Source: Dysidea avara (taxonomy: Eukaryota > Porifera > Demospongiae > Dictyoceratida > Dysideidae). From it: a stretch of DNA of 64,000 nucleotides. A program made the position numbers and the translations under genes. The notes under the pieces are model-generated. The model was not told where the DNA came from, made no database searches, and was given only the letters and a program-made list of their open reading frames with translations. The stretch is taken from NCBI RefSeq assembly GCF_963678975.1, contig NC_089278.1, positions 9,017,479 through 9,081,478 of the forward strand. Direction: 5' to 3'. Positions 15,001 to 25,770 of the stretch are shown here, piece after piece. Numbering within the stretch: the first letter of the stretch is position 1; every line of letters starts with the position of its first letter.

Positions 15001-18000
15001 CTCTAATAAATAGAGATGTAAAAATGTCACCAGAGAATTTGTTGAGTTTATTAATGAACTTTTATGTCAAATTAAAATTGATATATCAGGAATTTCTTAC
15101 TTTATTGGCTACCATTTAGAAATATAAAAATGCTGACCTTGCAGGAATCTGTGCAGATCATAGGCGGCGGAAAGGGGGGGGCTAGGGGGCTGAAGCCCCC
15201 CCTCAGAATGATATCACACCGAAATTATCTTTCTTGGAGTGGGGCTGAAAACCGTGATAAAGATCAAGATACTCTAATAGAGCAGTCACTCTAATAAAGT
15301 AGTCAGTGTGTAGCGAGCTATGTAAGGATTTTTATGTAGTTTATCAGCTAAAAATGGTAGCTGGTGAGGTGGAAAGCTCTTGTCAGTTGGTTGTGACCTT
15401 TTTTTTTTTTTTTTTTTTGGTCTCACCTTACCAAACTATAGAAATAAGTCTGGGTCAGCCCAGCCCCCCCTCATATCAACTACTTGCTCCGCCGCTGGTG
15501 CAGATGTAAACATTGATTTTCAGATTCCTCATGCTCTAAGCTTTCCAAAAATGTATAGGTTTGTTAATCTCCATAAACTTTGAACAAAAATACATGGTGA
15601 ACCTGACTAATGTCCTAGTGATTAATTAATTAGAGTATGTTCTCCGTCACAATAGTTTTAAGGAGACCCAGGAACTCTTTTTAGGAAGGACGCATTAGAG
15701 GGAGTGAAACCAAGGATCACTTTGTGAACTTCATTTCTCTAGTACAGGGATATTACATTATCTTGTCTTCAAATTGGACCATACATGTCTAGCTAAGAAA
15801 TGACACAATTTTATAACTAACCTAAACATCTCAAGGTTTTTCAAATCAAGACACAAAGTAAACCATTGTGTAGCTTAAGAATACAGCACACCATATTATC
15901 ATGAAAATATTATTTTCATACATATGTACCACAGGTGTAGGAAGCATCTCATGGTTTGGGGGAGGGGGGGACAGATAAAGTTAAGGATAAGATGCAAGCT
16001 GAGCATTCCAAGCACGCTAAACTTAACTAGGGGGTCTAGGGACATGCCCCTGGAAAAATTTAACATAAAAAACTACTGCTCTGAGATTGAATTTCAGAGT
16101 ATTTTCAGTAACACATGGTTGAACCATACAGCAGTGTACACTTACTTCCGTAGCTTGCCTATATGTCGGTCTCCTAAATTAATTTTAGAGGTGCTTATCA
16201 CGATTGTCATTCTGAAGTGTTGTTGAGGGATTAGGTATGCAAGCAGATAATGCGGGAAGCCGCTAACAAGTTTGAGTAATCATCCAGCATTCCTCAGTTG
16301 GTGAATTGAACATCACAAATAGTCGTTACTTAAAGGCTTGTTTGCAAATGATGATATCGTGTGGATAACACTGACTGGTGTAGCCGGCCTGAGAGTATCA
16401 TTGGCATTCTTAGTGGCTGGGAGAAATGCTGCAAGCAATTAATTGTGTATCATCGTGAGAAATGCCAGCAGTTGTTTGAACCAAGACATGCTGGAAGTCT
16501 CTATTACTGAAAAGAAGAGGTCTCATACTTTACCATACTGCCCAACAAATAACATCATTGCATTCAAGCGAGCAATGAAATGTCTCTATTCCATTTCTAG
16601 TGGACAAGTCAGTAATGTTGTTTCGCTACTAGTACTGGTGCACCAGACTGTTATTCACCCTGAAAATGAACAACATATACTAGGGTTTGGTTTTTTTTGT
16701 TTTTTTTTCAAATTAGGTTTTTCTTTTTCACAGCTGGGCTGTTTTGGATTAGATAACATTTATTTTTGCATTCGTATAACTATGCTAGCTTTTGTCCATC
16801 TTTCTTTTAACAAAAGAACTAGATTTTAAGAGACATTTATGACTACTATAGTTTGAAATTTACATGTAGCTAGTTTGCTGAAAGGTGCACATACAAAGGG
16901 ATCTTGAAATGCGTTTGGTACATGCATATATGGTCAGTTTTCACGTTATAATATTTCCATTACATTAATGAAGGATTGTACCTTGTCAGTTACCTGAAGG
17001 AAATTCTGCATAAGTGATTTAGCCGGTAGGGATGATAACAAGTCACAGCAAAGCCAACTGCTCTATTAGAGTGTCTTGACAGTGTGATTCTTGTGTATAT
17101 GTTTGTTGTGTAGCCTGACTATTTATTAACCCTCGGGGTGCCGACAGTTACAGTAGTTGTCTTGTGTGGCTCTGAGTGAATTTGTCTGTTACCACTTCAA
17201 CTGCTGCATACTTTGTTTATAGGTTAAAAGCTAGGATGAGTTTAACAAATGAAATGTGTGGATTGTTCTGCAAACGCTTTATTCAAAAGTCATGGCAATA
17301 TTAGGTGTTCGTCTTGGCCTTCTTCGCTTCTTGATGAACTCTTGATGTACAAAAGTGATAGCAATAATACATCTAATGATACTACACTGATTCAGAAGAG
17401 GGATCAACAAACTCAACAAGCCAGGGATGAGACTTTGTAATCTTTAAGATTTCAAGATTCCCAATAAGATCTAAGCACTTTATTAAATGTTATCATCAGA
17501 TAGCCTTTTACCTTTTAACTGGGATTGAGCCCCTTATCTCTATAGCTCTTCACCTCTAATTTAACAACTTCTATACCTGGCTGTTTTGAAGGCCACAGCA
17601 TCTTTCACAGCTTTCTAACACTCATTTCTAGGATTTTTATTACTGGGACAAGCTTGAGTGAGCCCCACACTAAGTCATTTAGTGTTGGCACCCATTTACA
17701 AAAAGTACAGAATTAAAGGGCTAACCTCATAATATCATCCTTATATTAATAGAACAGTCACCGAGAAGTTAAAAAGTGCACAAAAATGTCAATAAGATTC
17801 AAACCAAGGACCTTCATACCTATACACCCAAACCCTTTATCACTCTGGTACTGCTGTCAGTTGATCATCTCATTTAATTTCTATCTTATACACAAAAGTT
17901 CTAGTATACTGCACCAAAATATAATTGAAGGGGCCAGAGGCAAAAGGCATTTGAAAGATTAGGTGACCACGTAATGGACGTTAAACAAAATTTTGGGACA

Positions 18001-21000
18001 TAATTGAATTTTTGTAATAGTTATATTGAGACTGCCATGAACTTTTAAACTCTGTTGTTTACTTAGTGGCAATATTATTCACCAAGCCATTCTATTTTTA
18101 GAAAATGGAAAATCTAAAATGGTACATGTCCCCTTTTTCTACTGACCCCTTCAATTTCATAGATCTATCAATGGAAATCTAGAACATTCTATGTGCGTTG
18201 TATTAGAAGAAGTGTTCAGGAAAAATGTGTGCTCTATTAGAGGGGAGCCTGTATTCCGTGGAATAGTGGAATAGCAGAATTACGGAATAAGCAAAAATCA
18301 CATTCTAAATATTTTGTTATTGTTTATAGCCTCTATGACATTTTAATATACATTCCTCACCTCGTAGAGAACACAATCACGATGGCACTGATCCTCGGGG
18401 CGATCTTTAATAGGATTATGTACAAAGATATTCACTCTAGAACAATCTAACTAAGCTAAACTACCAACAAATACACTTCACTACACAATCGCTAGAAAAC
18501 TAGAAGTTCTTTGTGCTATACTTACTCATACCAGCTGTCACACACGAGTAACTGCCCGAATTTATTAGAGTTATATACGAAGTGTTAGAGCCGAGGTTGG
18601 AGCTCTGATGTTGGGAGCTGAAAGTAGTATTATTCTCCAAATTTATTTGAAACACTTTAGGAAATGGTACCAGAGTTATAAGAAAGGTCAGATTATTCCA
18701 TGCATGCAGGGTAGCTACCTAGGGGGTGCCCGGGATTGTTTTGTCCTAAACTATTCGGCCAGTTAGCTAGCTAGCTGCTCGTGTGTGACAGCTGGTATGA
18801 GCAAGTATAGCCCAAAGAACTTCTAGTTTTCTAGCGATTATGTAGTGAAGTGTATTTAACAGTAGTTTAGAGTTAGATTGTTCTAGAGTGAATATCTTTG
18901 TACATATCCTATTTAAAGATCGCCCCGAGGATCGGTGCCATCGTGATTGTGTTCTCTACGAGGTGAAGAATGTATATTAAAATGTTATAGAGGCTATAAA
19001 CAATAACAAAATATTTAGAATATGATTTTCGCTTATTCCGTAATTCTGCTATTCCGCTATTCCGCGGAATACAGGCTCCCCTACAAAAAGTTTATAAATG
19101 AAGCACTATTGTGCAAAACCCTTGGAAAAGTTGAATAAAATATGGCTTTATTGAAGGGCTACCAATTGTTATGTACCATTTCTATAGTAGGTCATCTCAG
19201 GCACAACTATTACGTCAATGAGCACACAAACCAGGTACCAGGCATAAAATGCATTTTTTCCATAACAGAAACAACTCACAGTAGCTTTGATTCCAATTTG
19301 CACAAAACAAGCAGCAGCAAAATAGCTTAGTCTTTGTGTGACAACATGCAGACCTTAGTCCTGTTAGGCACTAGCCTTTTATGGCACACATGATGATGAA
19401 AGGGGTCTTAAGACAATATACAATATAAGTACAAGGGCCTAGACTCAGGGGTACCATGTACTGTTAGTGATCAGTACAGGAGCCCTGGCAAGACCTAAAC
19501 TAATTAAATTACAATAATTATAACTTGCAGCTTAGGTGATCCAATAAATCCCAGTCCAGGGAGGCTCTAGAATTAAATATTCTGTATGAGCAGGATACAG
19601 CAACGTGAGCAGCCTGCTTAAACAGGGATCTTATAATTTTCTTTGTCACTTGATAAGCATTAGCCACTTGGGCAATTGTGTCTGGCATAAAATGGCCTAA
19701 ATGACCAATCTCGATGAAGATCAACAGTTAACCCAGAAAGCTAAGGTCATGTTGTAAAGAGCCATATCGATCTTCCTTCTAACCTCTAGCAGCCAGTAGG
19801 TGTCGCTGGGTATTAGTGGGGATAGTCAGTTCAAATAAACAAGTGGAATTGTTAGAAACCAACAGGCCTGCTAAGGATGGAGCGAGGAAAGATTGGCTGG
19901 GATCCCAAAAATTATGTGCACCACCTTCATACCGCCTTTAAACATTATCCTAGAAACATCTTACGTGAGGAAAATCACCTTTATGGAATACTATTAGTCC
20001 ATCTAACATCAAATACAACATTAAAAACAAGAAAACACTTACAGGCGGCTAAATATAGAATTTTCAATAAACCACTGAAACTTGAATTTTTGTCTGCCTG
20101 CCTGCCAGCCTGCTTACCTGCCAGACCACAGTCGCCAGGCTGGAGGCCAAATGAAGTAGTGCACAGCCACCACTTTACGCCACAATAACAAACTCACCAG
20201 TGGGATGTACCTTTTGGGGTTCCGATGAGTGTGTGCGTTCTGTGCCTTGTCTTTCCTTTTATCTTCAATCAGGCTTGTCTTCGTTCTTCTTCATACAATG
20301 AAACCATACTGAGATGCTAATTTTCCCTATCAACACTTTCCTTCAGCAGCATATTTAGATGCCACTAACATATTTAAGTGTTTTATGTTCCGTAGATACC
20401 TGTAACTTCACGATAAGTTCAATACCATGACTATTAACGTGATTAATCATAACGATCAAGCACCAAGACCACACCTCTTTACAATCTATTTACTCGATCA
20501 CGATAACACACCCCATTATTATCAGCCTAGCTGTATTCATAATGGTTCAATGAAAATATGAAATAGTGATACACACCCTGGCAGCAGACATGGGGAAAAT
20601 ACATGAGTACTTATATTTTAGTACACTCAAGTACAAGTTTGAAAGTACTTGTATTTTATACTTAAATACTTTCTTAATTACCGTTACACTTAAGTATTTT
20701 GCCAGAGTACTTAAAGTAATTTTAAGTATTACAAACATTGTAGTTTGTACACAGTGAGCATCAATGAAAATAAATTTGATGAAGTATTGAAATTCTGTAG
20801 TACTTTATACAACCTTACTACGTATCATGTTGCTAGGAATTCTGGTGTAATAAAAACAATGCTGTGTTTAAATTGAGAAAAACCTGAAAGTACCTGCTAT
20901 CCTGAAATATTTTGCAATTCCTGAAGTTTTATCTGAAGGAGACTGTAAGGCAGCTAAATGCGACTACTGTAATGAGGGGTTTGTTGAATTGGTGGTAAGA

Positions 21001-24000
21001 AAATATCATTTATAAGTGCATGTATTCTTCTATGTCAGACAGTATTCCTTGTGAAGAAGACAATGTACTTTGCATGCTGAACTTGACGACTAAAAAACCA
21101 TACCTTGCATGTTTGTACCTCAAGCTTAAGTTATTATGCACGGCTGCATAAATTTTGCTATAGGAAAATGTACTGTACCTGTACTTTACCCAGTATGTAC
21201 CTGTACTTTACCCAGTATGTATCTGTACTTTACCCAGTATGTATCTGTACTTTACCCAGTATGTATCTGTACTTTACCCAGTATGTACCTGTACTTTACC
21301 CAGTATGTATCTGTACTTTACCCAGTATGTACCTGTACTTTACCCAGTATGTATCTGTACTTTACCCAGTATGTATCTGTACTTTACCCAGTATGTACCT
21401 GTACTTTACCCAGTATGTATCTGTACTTTACCCAGTATGTATCTGTACTTTACCCAGTATGTATCTGTACTTTACCCAGTACGTACCTGTACTTTACCCA
21501 GTATGTATCTGTACTTTACCCAGTATGTATCTGTACTTTACCAGTATGTACCTGTACTTTACCCAGTATGTACCTGTACTTTACCTAAAGTACTTCCATT
21601 GTACTTTACTTAAGTACTCTCATGATTTCAGTTGGAGTACTTGTACTTCACAAACTCAAAAGTATTTGTACTTTACTTAAGTGCACTTGGCCCCATGTCT
21701 GCCCCCTGGTAGCTAGATGAAGGCTGACTCAAGATACTGCAATCACCCTAATAGAAGTTGCACGTAAATAGCTGTATGCTATGACAAAAAAACAACAAAA
21801 AACTACTACCTTAAAATTATTAATTGTAGGGATCCAAGCGATAAAAAGTAGTGAAACAAGAGATGAATGATGGTATTACAGCATAGCTCAGTGGGAAAAT
21901 CCCTACATTGGCATTGAACAAAATGATCAAGCCAAGAAAGCCAGCACGCCACACCATGAGTATATTTACAGGAAGAAACAAAATGTGGTTTTCATGCATA
22001 CATAGCTCCATGCTCCCTTCTTGAATTGGAATCATTTTTATATTGCAAAGGCCCTCCACCTTCAGGACCTCACATACCAAGATTGCTTAACACAATCGTG
22101 AAGTATATGCCTTCAAAATTTGGCTTAATTTGTTTTTCTTCTTCGTTTAGTGGGCTTGGGGGGCTTAGATTCTTCTTTTCACACTTTACTAAAGCCATTA
22201 TAAAATGCAAATGTGTAGCTCAATTGTCTTCAGCTTGGTACACTTTATGAACACATTGCGGCACAATCACGTACCAAGTTTGGTACAAATCTGATTAATA
22301 TTCATAGAGCTATGGATGATTATTTGTATTAAAAAAGGCTGACTTGTTGTCAAGCCTACACGGTAAACCACTTATGGGAATAACTTAAAAATCGGTATGC
22401 ATATAGGTTAACCAACATAGCTCAAACCTTTTGTGGTTTAAAAGAAATTGCATTGACAGCTACAGAGTTACAAGGCAAAACCAAACAACTGTAAATCGCA
22501 GGGGGTTGAAATACTCTAATAGAACAGTCACTGTGGGGGTAAAAAAGGTGCATAAAAAGTGTTGAAAAACAAAGTTATTGACCAGCATTCAAACCAGGGA
22601 CCTCCATACTGAACACCCAAATCCTTAACCACTGAGCCGCTGCTATCATGGCTGATCACCCCATTTTATTTCTACTTTATAAATGAAAATTCTAGCTAAG
22701 ATCTACTCAATAGTCAAGTTCATAATTTCATAGATCTTTAGATCTACCAATGGAAAATCTAGATTGTTCTACAAAAATTATGAAAGTGCGGCCAAGTACA
22801 GTCAGTGTGGGCGGGCGACATACTCGTTTTACGGAACCAGAAAATACCGTTTTCATGCATCCGTTGCAGCCTCTTTACAGGTGAGACCCGGCCTTCGATA
22901 TGCAACAGCTAATAATGAGATGGAGCTTATGTAGATATTTATGCTTCAGGATTCTGGGGAGGTAAGCAAACATCTGAAGGAATATTTTAAATGTCAAAGT
23001 TAAGGCTATTGCGCCTCATATCATGGAATCCAAGTATCCTCACCATAGTTTATTGACGTTTTGAATGTGAGAAACAACGAAAGTATGAACAACGAAATTG
23101 AGATGGGTTCTTTTACTTCACTTGTATTTTCAACATTAAGGGGTGGTATGGGTCATGCTGCTCAGTGCTGTAGTTTACAGAAGACTTGCTCTCCTTGTCT
23201 CTCTTCAGAAGGAGTAGTGCCAGATGTCAGGGTGGTGGCAAGGGGTGCTGGTAACCCTGGGAATAATAATAAAAAATCTAAATAAAAAAGTTTTCATGTA
23301 TCCGTAGTGCTTGAATGGTATAATTCTGCAGTGGAAGCTTCCTCAGGGTAGGGCATCTGCCATTCCTAGTTTGAGTAGAATCTGCCCAGCTATTATTGGG
23401 GTATATGCACCTTCAGAATTCATCTTATTTCAGTTCTTCATATAGCCATGCAGTCTTCGATGATTCCTGTAGTAAAGGGGAAAAGTTAAAAGGAATTATC
23501 AAGGTCAACCATGGCTGGCTTTGGAACTTGCAACTACAAAAAGAAGTGATATCCGCACAAAAACAGCCAAGCTGTGAAAAAAGGTGTGGCCTTACACAGT
23601 ATTAACATCATTGCAGTCATTTGTTGGCTGCCACCTTTGATTTCACAACTTTTTTCACTGAATACTTTATATCAAAAAAAGGCAATCCTCCTATCCCATC
23701 CCCAAACCTCTCTGCACTTACATCAAGGCGGGCACAATCTTCAACATAAGCAGATCTGTAGTGAAATTGCTACAGTACAGCTATGAATATAAACAACACA
23801 GCTACACTCCCTATTTGCTAGTTCTATATACGGCTAATGGTCTGATGACAGAGAACTGAAGCAGTTCAAATACTCGAGATGAATGCTCCGAAGTAGACGA
23901 AGCAGACAGTACCATCACTTAAAGTACTGCCTTTGCTTGTATGTAAAAACGGCACTCTGGGGTGTTCCAAGACTAAATGGATCTGTCTTATACTGTAATA

Positions 24001-25081
24001 GTCTCTCAACACGCCCCCTAATAATATACATGTCGACTATCCTTTATGCATTAAATACAGAGTATGACTAAACACAGGAAGTAGTCATATTACAGGAAGT
24101 ACAGCACAGGAAGTAGGTAGGAAGTGGTAATATCAATAGCAAAATTCCATTTAAAGATCTAAAAAGGCCGTATTGGTATTGAAGCTCTATGGAGCCTTTG
24201 AAATATTACCTAACTACATGCCCAATATACACTAACTTGGCTATTTAGTCACTATGTTGGCAAAAACATACTTCAAAAATGGCTAAATCAATCCTTTCTT
24301 CATTGGTATATCTTGTAATGTTCAAAATGTTAGCAATCAAAATTTGTCCATTCAACCAGCTGAGGCAGCAAACTACACAGCCACAAAACTTAATGGTCCA
24401 TCTCTATTGCATATACATGGCAACACACACAACATATCAGCACAGTCTCTTTCATTTAACACATTGTGGCAGACCCGATTGCTCTAATAGAGTGTTTGTA
24501 TCTTCTATTAGATTAAGATTACTGACTAGTGTACCCAAATCTGTGTGTACATTGAAAGTTGGTTGTAGTGTGACTTTTGATATTGTATCATAACACTACA
24601 GCATAACTATACATGAATACCACACGATCCACAACTTACTGGATCGTAGTAGTATCCAGTTGTTTTGTGGCGATACAACACAACCTTCTCATAATCTGGA
24701 TCTTTAATGGTATCATCTTCTTCATCTTTTGTCAAATCCACCACTTCTCCATCCTCTATAAGACATTAGCAGTATTATTTTGTTATCATTTTACATAAAC
24801 ACTTTTAGCAGCAAGTTTTGCTATTTTCAATATCTAAAGGACTATGTTAGCTGCAGCGTACCATGTTGCAGCTTTAAAAACTACAAGTTATTTTGTAAGA
24901 TACTAGCTACATACACTAGTGTGACATGTGTTCACAACGAACTACCTTTATAGCTGTTAATTTGAACCTTCAATTCTGTTACCTCCTCTTGTAACAGACG
25001 CAGCCTCTTACGTGCTAATTCCACCTTAACTTCTTGTAGCGATTCTTGCACATCACGTGACTCACTAGGTTCCTCGTCCAT
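1..25081 (-). CDS. AGGF1: AGGF1-like protein (OCRE + FHA), 3' end beyond left edge
   Basis: Exons on the minus strand: 24946-25081, 24640-24755, 6805-6910, 1632-1798, 1099-1204, 914-1043, 409-460, 256-357, and from 209 leftward. All have GT-AG borders and matching phases. The start is the ATG at 25081. The first exon is coiled-coil-like (LARKRLRLLQEEVTELKVQI). Tyrosine-rich OCRE repeats follow (HKTTGYYYDP joined to NTGQFHTL across the 17.7 kb intron; later GFVYDADSGLYYD and ESQLYYNPQFGAYFYYD). Then comes an FHA domain with VHAEITFD and DLGSRNGTHLNE, and a CEQCEPG motif typical of AGGF1. The G-patch that ends family members should lie outside the window. Known AGGF1 proteins are nuclear or secreted factors linked to splicing-type complexes; the role here is inferred from the family. 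The odd point is the two very long introns in an otherwise compact region. Confidence 0.85.
1799..6804. other. AGGF1 intron, 5.0 kb
   Basis: This AT-rich stretch lies between two AGGF1 exons. I see no gene, RNA or clear terminal repeat in it. A possible extra exon near 5,690-5,752 has splice-like edges but breaks the reading frame and was rejected. Confidence 0.6.
7914..8190 (-). mobile_element. LINE 3'-end fragment
   Basis: On the minus strand the segment encodes HFVKTIPAWNQLPEETV, which resembles the conserved tail of CR1/L2-type reverse transcriptase ORFs. It ends in a TAATAATAA-like simple-repeat tail at 7,914-7,930. Only the last tens of codons are present and other stop codons interrupt it, so it is a 5'-truncated dead copy. 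The clade is uncertain. Confidence 0.55.
12901..13047. repeat. Fold-back hairpin repeat
   Basis: The two halves pair imperfectly over about 65 bp with a very short loop near 12,990. The core arm is GTGGACATTTAATCCCTA and its complement TAGGGATTAAATGTCCAC; outer parts also pair (GTTGCCTATA with TATAGGCAAC). A third copy of the block GTATAGGGATTAAATGT follows at about 13,056. Confidence 0.6.
14173..14632. mobile_element. MITE-like element with short terminal inverted repeats
   Basis: The ends read TAATAGAGGATATGCA on the left and its reverse complement on the right, about 460 bp apart. Inside are two imperfect direct copies of a roughly 95-bp block (about 14,360-14,455 and 14,460-14,555), each with GGCGAGTT, CATTCACT and CTTTTATATG in the same order. 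No transposase is encoded. I could not fix a target-site duplication. Confidence 0.5.
14785..14825. repeat. Paired palindromic motif
   Basis: Two copies of the dispersed motif in tandem: GACTGCTTTATTAGAGTA then GACTGCTCTATTAGAGTA, starting about 22 bp apart. See the finding on this family. Confidence 0.7.
15159..15497. mobile_element. Non-autonomous hAT-like insertion
   Basis: A 339-bp insert is flanked by the 8-bp direct repeat GTGCAGAT (15,151-15,158 and 15,498-15,505). Its ends are imperfect inverted repeats, CATAGGCGGCGGA and TCCGCCGCTG. The inverted paralogous arm at about 11,955-11,975 has the same sequence without the insert and with a single GTGCAAAT, that is, an empty site. An 8-bp duplication is typical of hAT transposons. 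A poly-T run and a pair of the dispersed palindromic motif (15,268-15,306) lie inside. There is no coding capacity. Confidence 0.75.
16285..16510 (+). pseudogene. Copied fragment of the 33.8 kb pseudokinase gene
   Basis: The segment closely matches 33,700-33,925: shared runs include ATCGTGTGGATAACACTGAC and GAAATGCTGCAAGCAA. It covers the short first intron, the membrane-segment exon and the start of the juxtamembrane part. The intron is still present, although its acceptor has become AAG in place of CAG, so the copy arose from DNA and not from processed RNA. Later changes interrupt the reading frame after the membrane segment. It sits inside the large AGGF1 intron, in the same orientation as the parent gene. 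Confidence 0.75.
17744..18245 (-). repeat. Dispersed tRNA-like repeat, diverged copy
   Basis: On the minus strand the segment at about 17,790-17,860 reads like a pol III tRNA-derived head, with a B-box-like GGTTTGAATC and a preceding A-box-like region. The outer parts match the copies at 22,510-22,800 and 48,820-49,090 (for example TAGATCTATCAATGG and ACATTCTATGTGCG). It is the most diverged copy of the three. Confidence 0.5.
18241..19082. mobile_element. MITE-like element with about 305-bp terminal inverted repeats
   Basis: The left arm 18,241 to about 18,545 and the right arm about 18,777 to 19,082 are near-perfect inverted copies. The outer ends are AGGGGAGCCTGTATTCC and complement; inner blocks include AAGATCGCCCCGAGGATC and ACCAGCTGTCACACACGAG. 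About 230 bp separate the arms. The high arm similarity suggests recent insertion or gene conversion. I found no transposase ORF and no convincing target-site duplication. Confidence 0.75.
20576..21719. mobile_element. Element with hAT-like ends around a minisatellite
   Basis: The ends share GCAGACATGGGG in inverted orientation (about 20,584 and 21,705). Both flanks of the central tandem array carry diverged AAGTACTTGTACTTTACTTAAGT-type sequence, the kind of AGTACTTTA-rich ends seen in some animal hAT elements. I could not find an 8-bp duplication, so the family assignment is tentative. Confidence 0.4.
21170..21585 (+). repeat. 22-bp minisatellite, about 19 copies
   Basis: The unit is GTACCTGTACTTTACCCAG followed by TAT, alternating with a version having GTATCTG. 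Copies are nearly identical over 415 bp. Because 22 is not a multiple of three, all forward frames read as repeated open frames; these apparent proteins are artefacts of the repeat. Confidence 0.95.
21925..22800. repeat. Composite dispersed repeat with tRNA-like segment
   Basis: The first part (about 21,925-22,450) matches 48,425-48,780 and, inverted, 50,600-51,260; shared blocks include GAATTGGAATCATTTTT, GGTAAACCACTTATGGG and CAAACCTTTTGTGGTTTAAA. The second part (22,510-22,800) on the minus strand contains a tRNA-like head: A-box-like GGCTCAGTGGTTAAGG and B-box-like GGTTTGAATGC about 40 bp apart. It also holds one copy of the dispersed palindromic motif at 22,510-22,530. Confidence 0.6.
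22990..23285 (+). mobile_element. Decayed retroelement-like fragment
   Basis: The reading frame around 23,100-23,215 contains EIEMGSFTSLVFSTLRGGMG, which resembles a segment seen near the end of reverse transcriptase ORFs of retroelements in basal animals. Only a short broken piece remains. The family is unresolved and the copy looks old. Confidence 0.4.
24479..24516. repeat. Paired palindromic motif, diverged
   Basis: GCTCTAATAGAGTGTTTGTA is followed by TCTTCTATTAGATT, a second weaker copy. It lies 120 bp downstream of AGGF1 exon 2, within the intron. Confidence 0.5.
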
Positions 25082-25254
25082 TTCAAGTCTGAGAAAAGAA
25101 GAACGCACGAAGAATTAAGTCTGGTTTGCGAACTACCCATTACAATTGCCATTACTATGAGCACAAATGTCCTCCTTCCTGTAACACTTCGTCCTTCAAA
25201 TCATGTGAATAGCATTTCATTTCGATTGTGGCATTGCATTTAGACTACAAGTTG

Positions 25255-25770
25255 TTATTATTATTATTATTTTCCAAAAATGTGCAGCCTCAGTTTGAGG
25301 ATTAATGCACATATGAAACATGCATACAAAATGTTTTACAATATGATTGATTATGGGATTACTGATTGGTAGGGGAAAGTAATAATAATTTCAGTTGGTA
25401 CTTAAAAATTTGTAATGATTGTTGTTGGATTAGGTCAGGTGGGAGTGAATTCCACAGTCTAATTGATCTAGGCAAGAATGAATTACTGTACTGATTGGTC
25501 CTTGCATAGATATGATGAAATCTTTGATCATGTCCTCTGGTGTTAGAAGTGACAGGGATTAAATCAACTGGAGATATATCAATGAGATTATGAACAATTT
25601 TGTAGAGGAGGGTGATACTAGATACTTGTCTGCGGTGTTCTAAGCTGGGAATGTTAAGGTCAATGAGCATGTTAGTTACGCTGCTGAAACGCGAGAAGTC
25701 AGCCATAATGAATCTGGCAGATTGCCTCTGTACTCATTCAAGCTTATTAACATGTACACACGATCGCTTT
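25255..25770 (-). mobile_element. LINE 3'-end fragment
   Basis: On the minus strand about 130 codons match the C-terminus of a CR1/Jockey-like reverse transcriptase, with RFHHIYARTNQYSNSFLP and SIRLWNSLPPDLI. One in-frame TGA stops the frame near 25,736. The element ends in a TTA-type microsatellite at 25,255-25,272. The 5' part is missing, as usual for dead LINE copies. It lies between the AGGF1 start and the next gene. Confidence 0.7.

Larger units (their letters stand above)
11868..15608. repeat. Large inverted duplication (arms about 480 bp)
   Basis: The left arm, 11,868 to about 12,345, matches in reverse complement the right arm, about 14,770 to 15,608. Shared blocks include TGTCACCAGAGAATTTGTTG, GCTGACCTTGCAGGAATCTG and the outer end GTGAACCTGAC. 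The right arm is longer only because it carries a 339-bp insertion at 15,159-15,497. A third, direct, partial copy of the outer arm lies near 13,930-14,120. The 2.4 kb interior encodes nothing recognisable. This could be a fold-back element or an inverted segmental copy. Confidence 0.7.
6911..24639. other. AGGF1 intron, 17.7 kb, repeat-rich
   Basis: The intron joins exon 24640-24755 (phase 0 end) to exon 6805-6910 (phase 0 start). It contains the repeats listed separately: a LINE end, inverted repeats, MITE-like and hAT-like elements, a minisatellite, tRNA-like repeats and a kinase gene fragment. I found no complete independent gene. Poly-A runs occur near 7,972 and 8,318. Stretches 8,200-11,860, 19,090-20,570 and 23,290-24,470 show nothing I can name. 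Confidence 0.65.

Noticed and set aside
16443-16829. 128-codon forward frame
   Set aside because: Its start overlaps the kinase-derived fragment in a different frame and the rest is T-rich noise.
19877-20188. 103-codon forward frame with a CLPACLPAR stretch
   Set aside because: The low-complexity part comes from a TGCC repeat and the rest matches nothing I know.
21105-21680. Open frames of up to 191 codons across the minisatellite
   Set aside because: They are the three readings of one 22-bp repeat and consist of repeated CTLPSMYLYFTQ-like words; no real protein.
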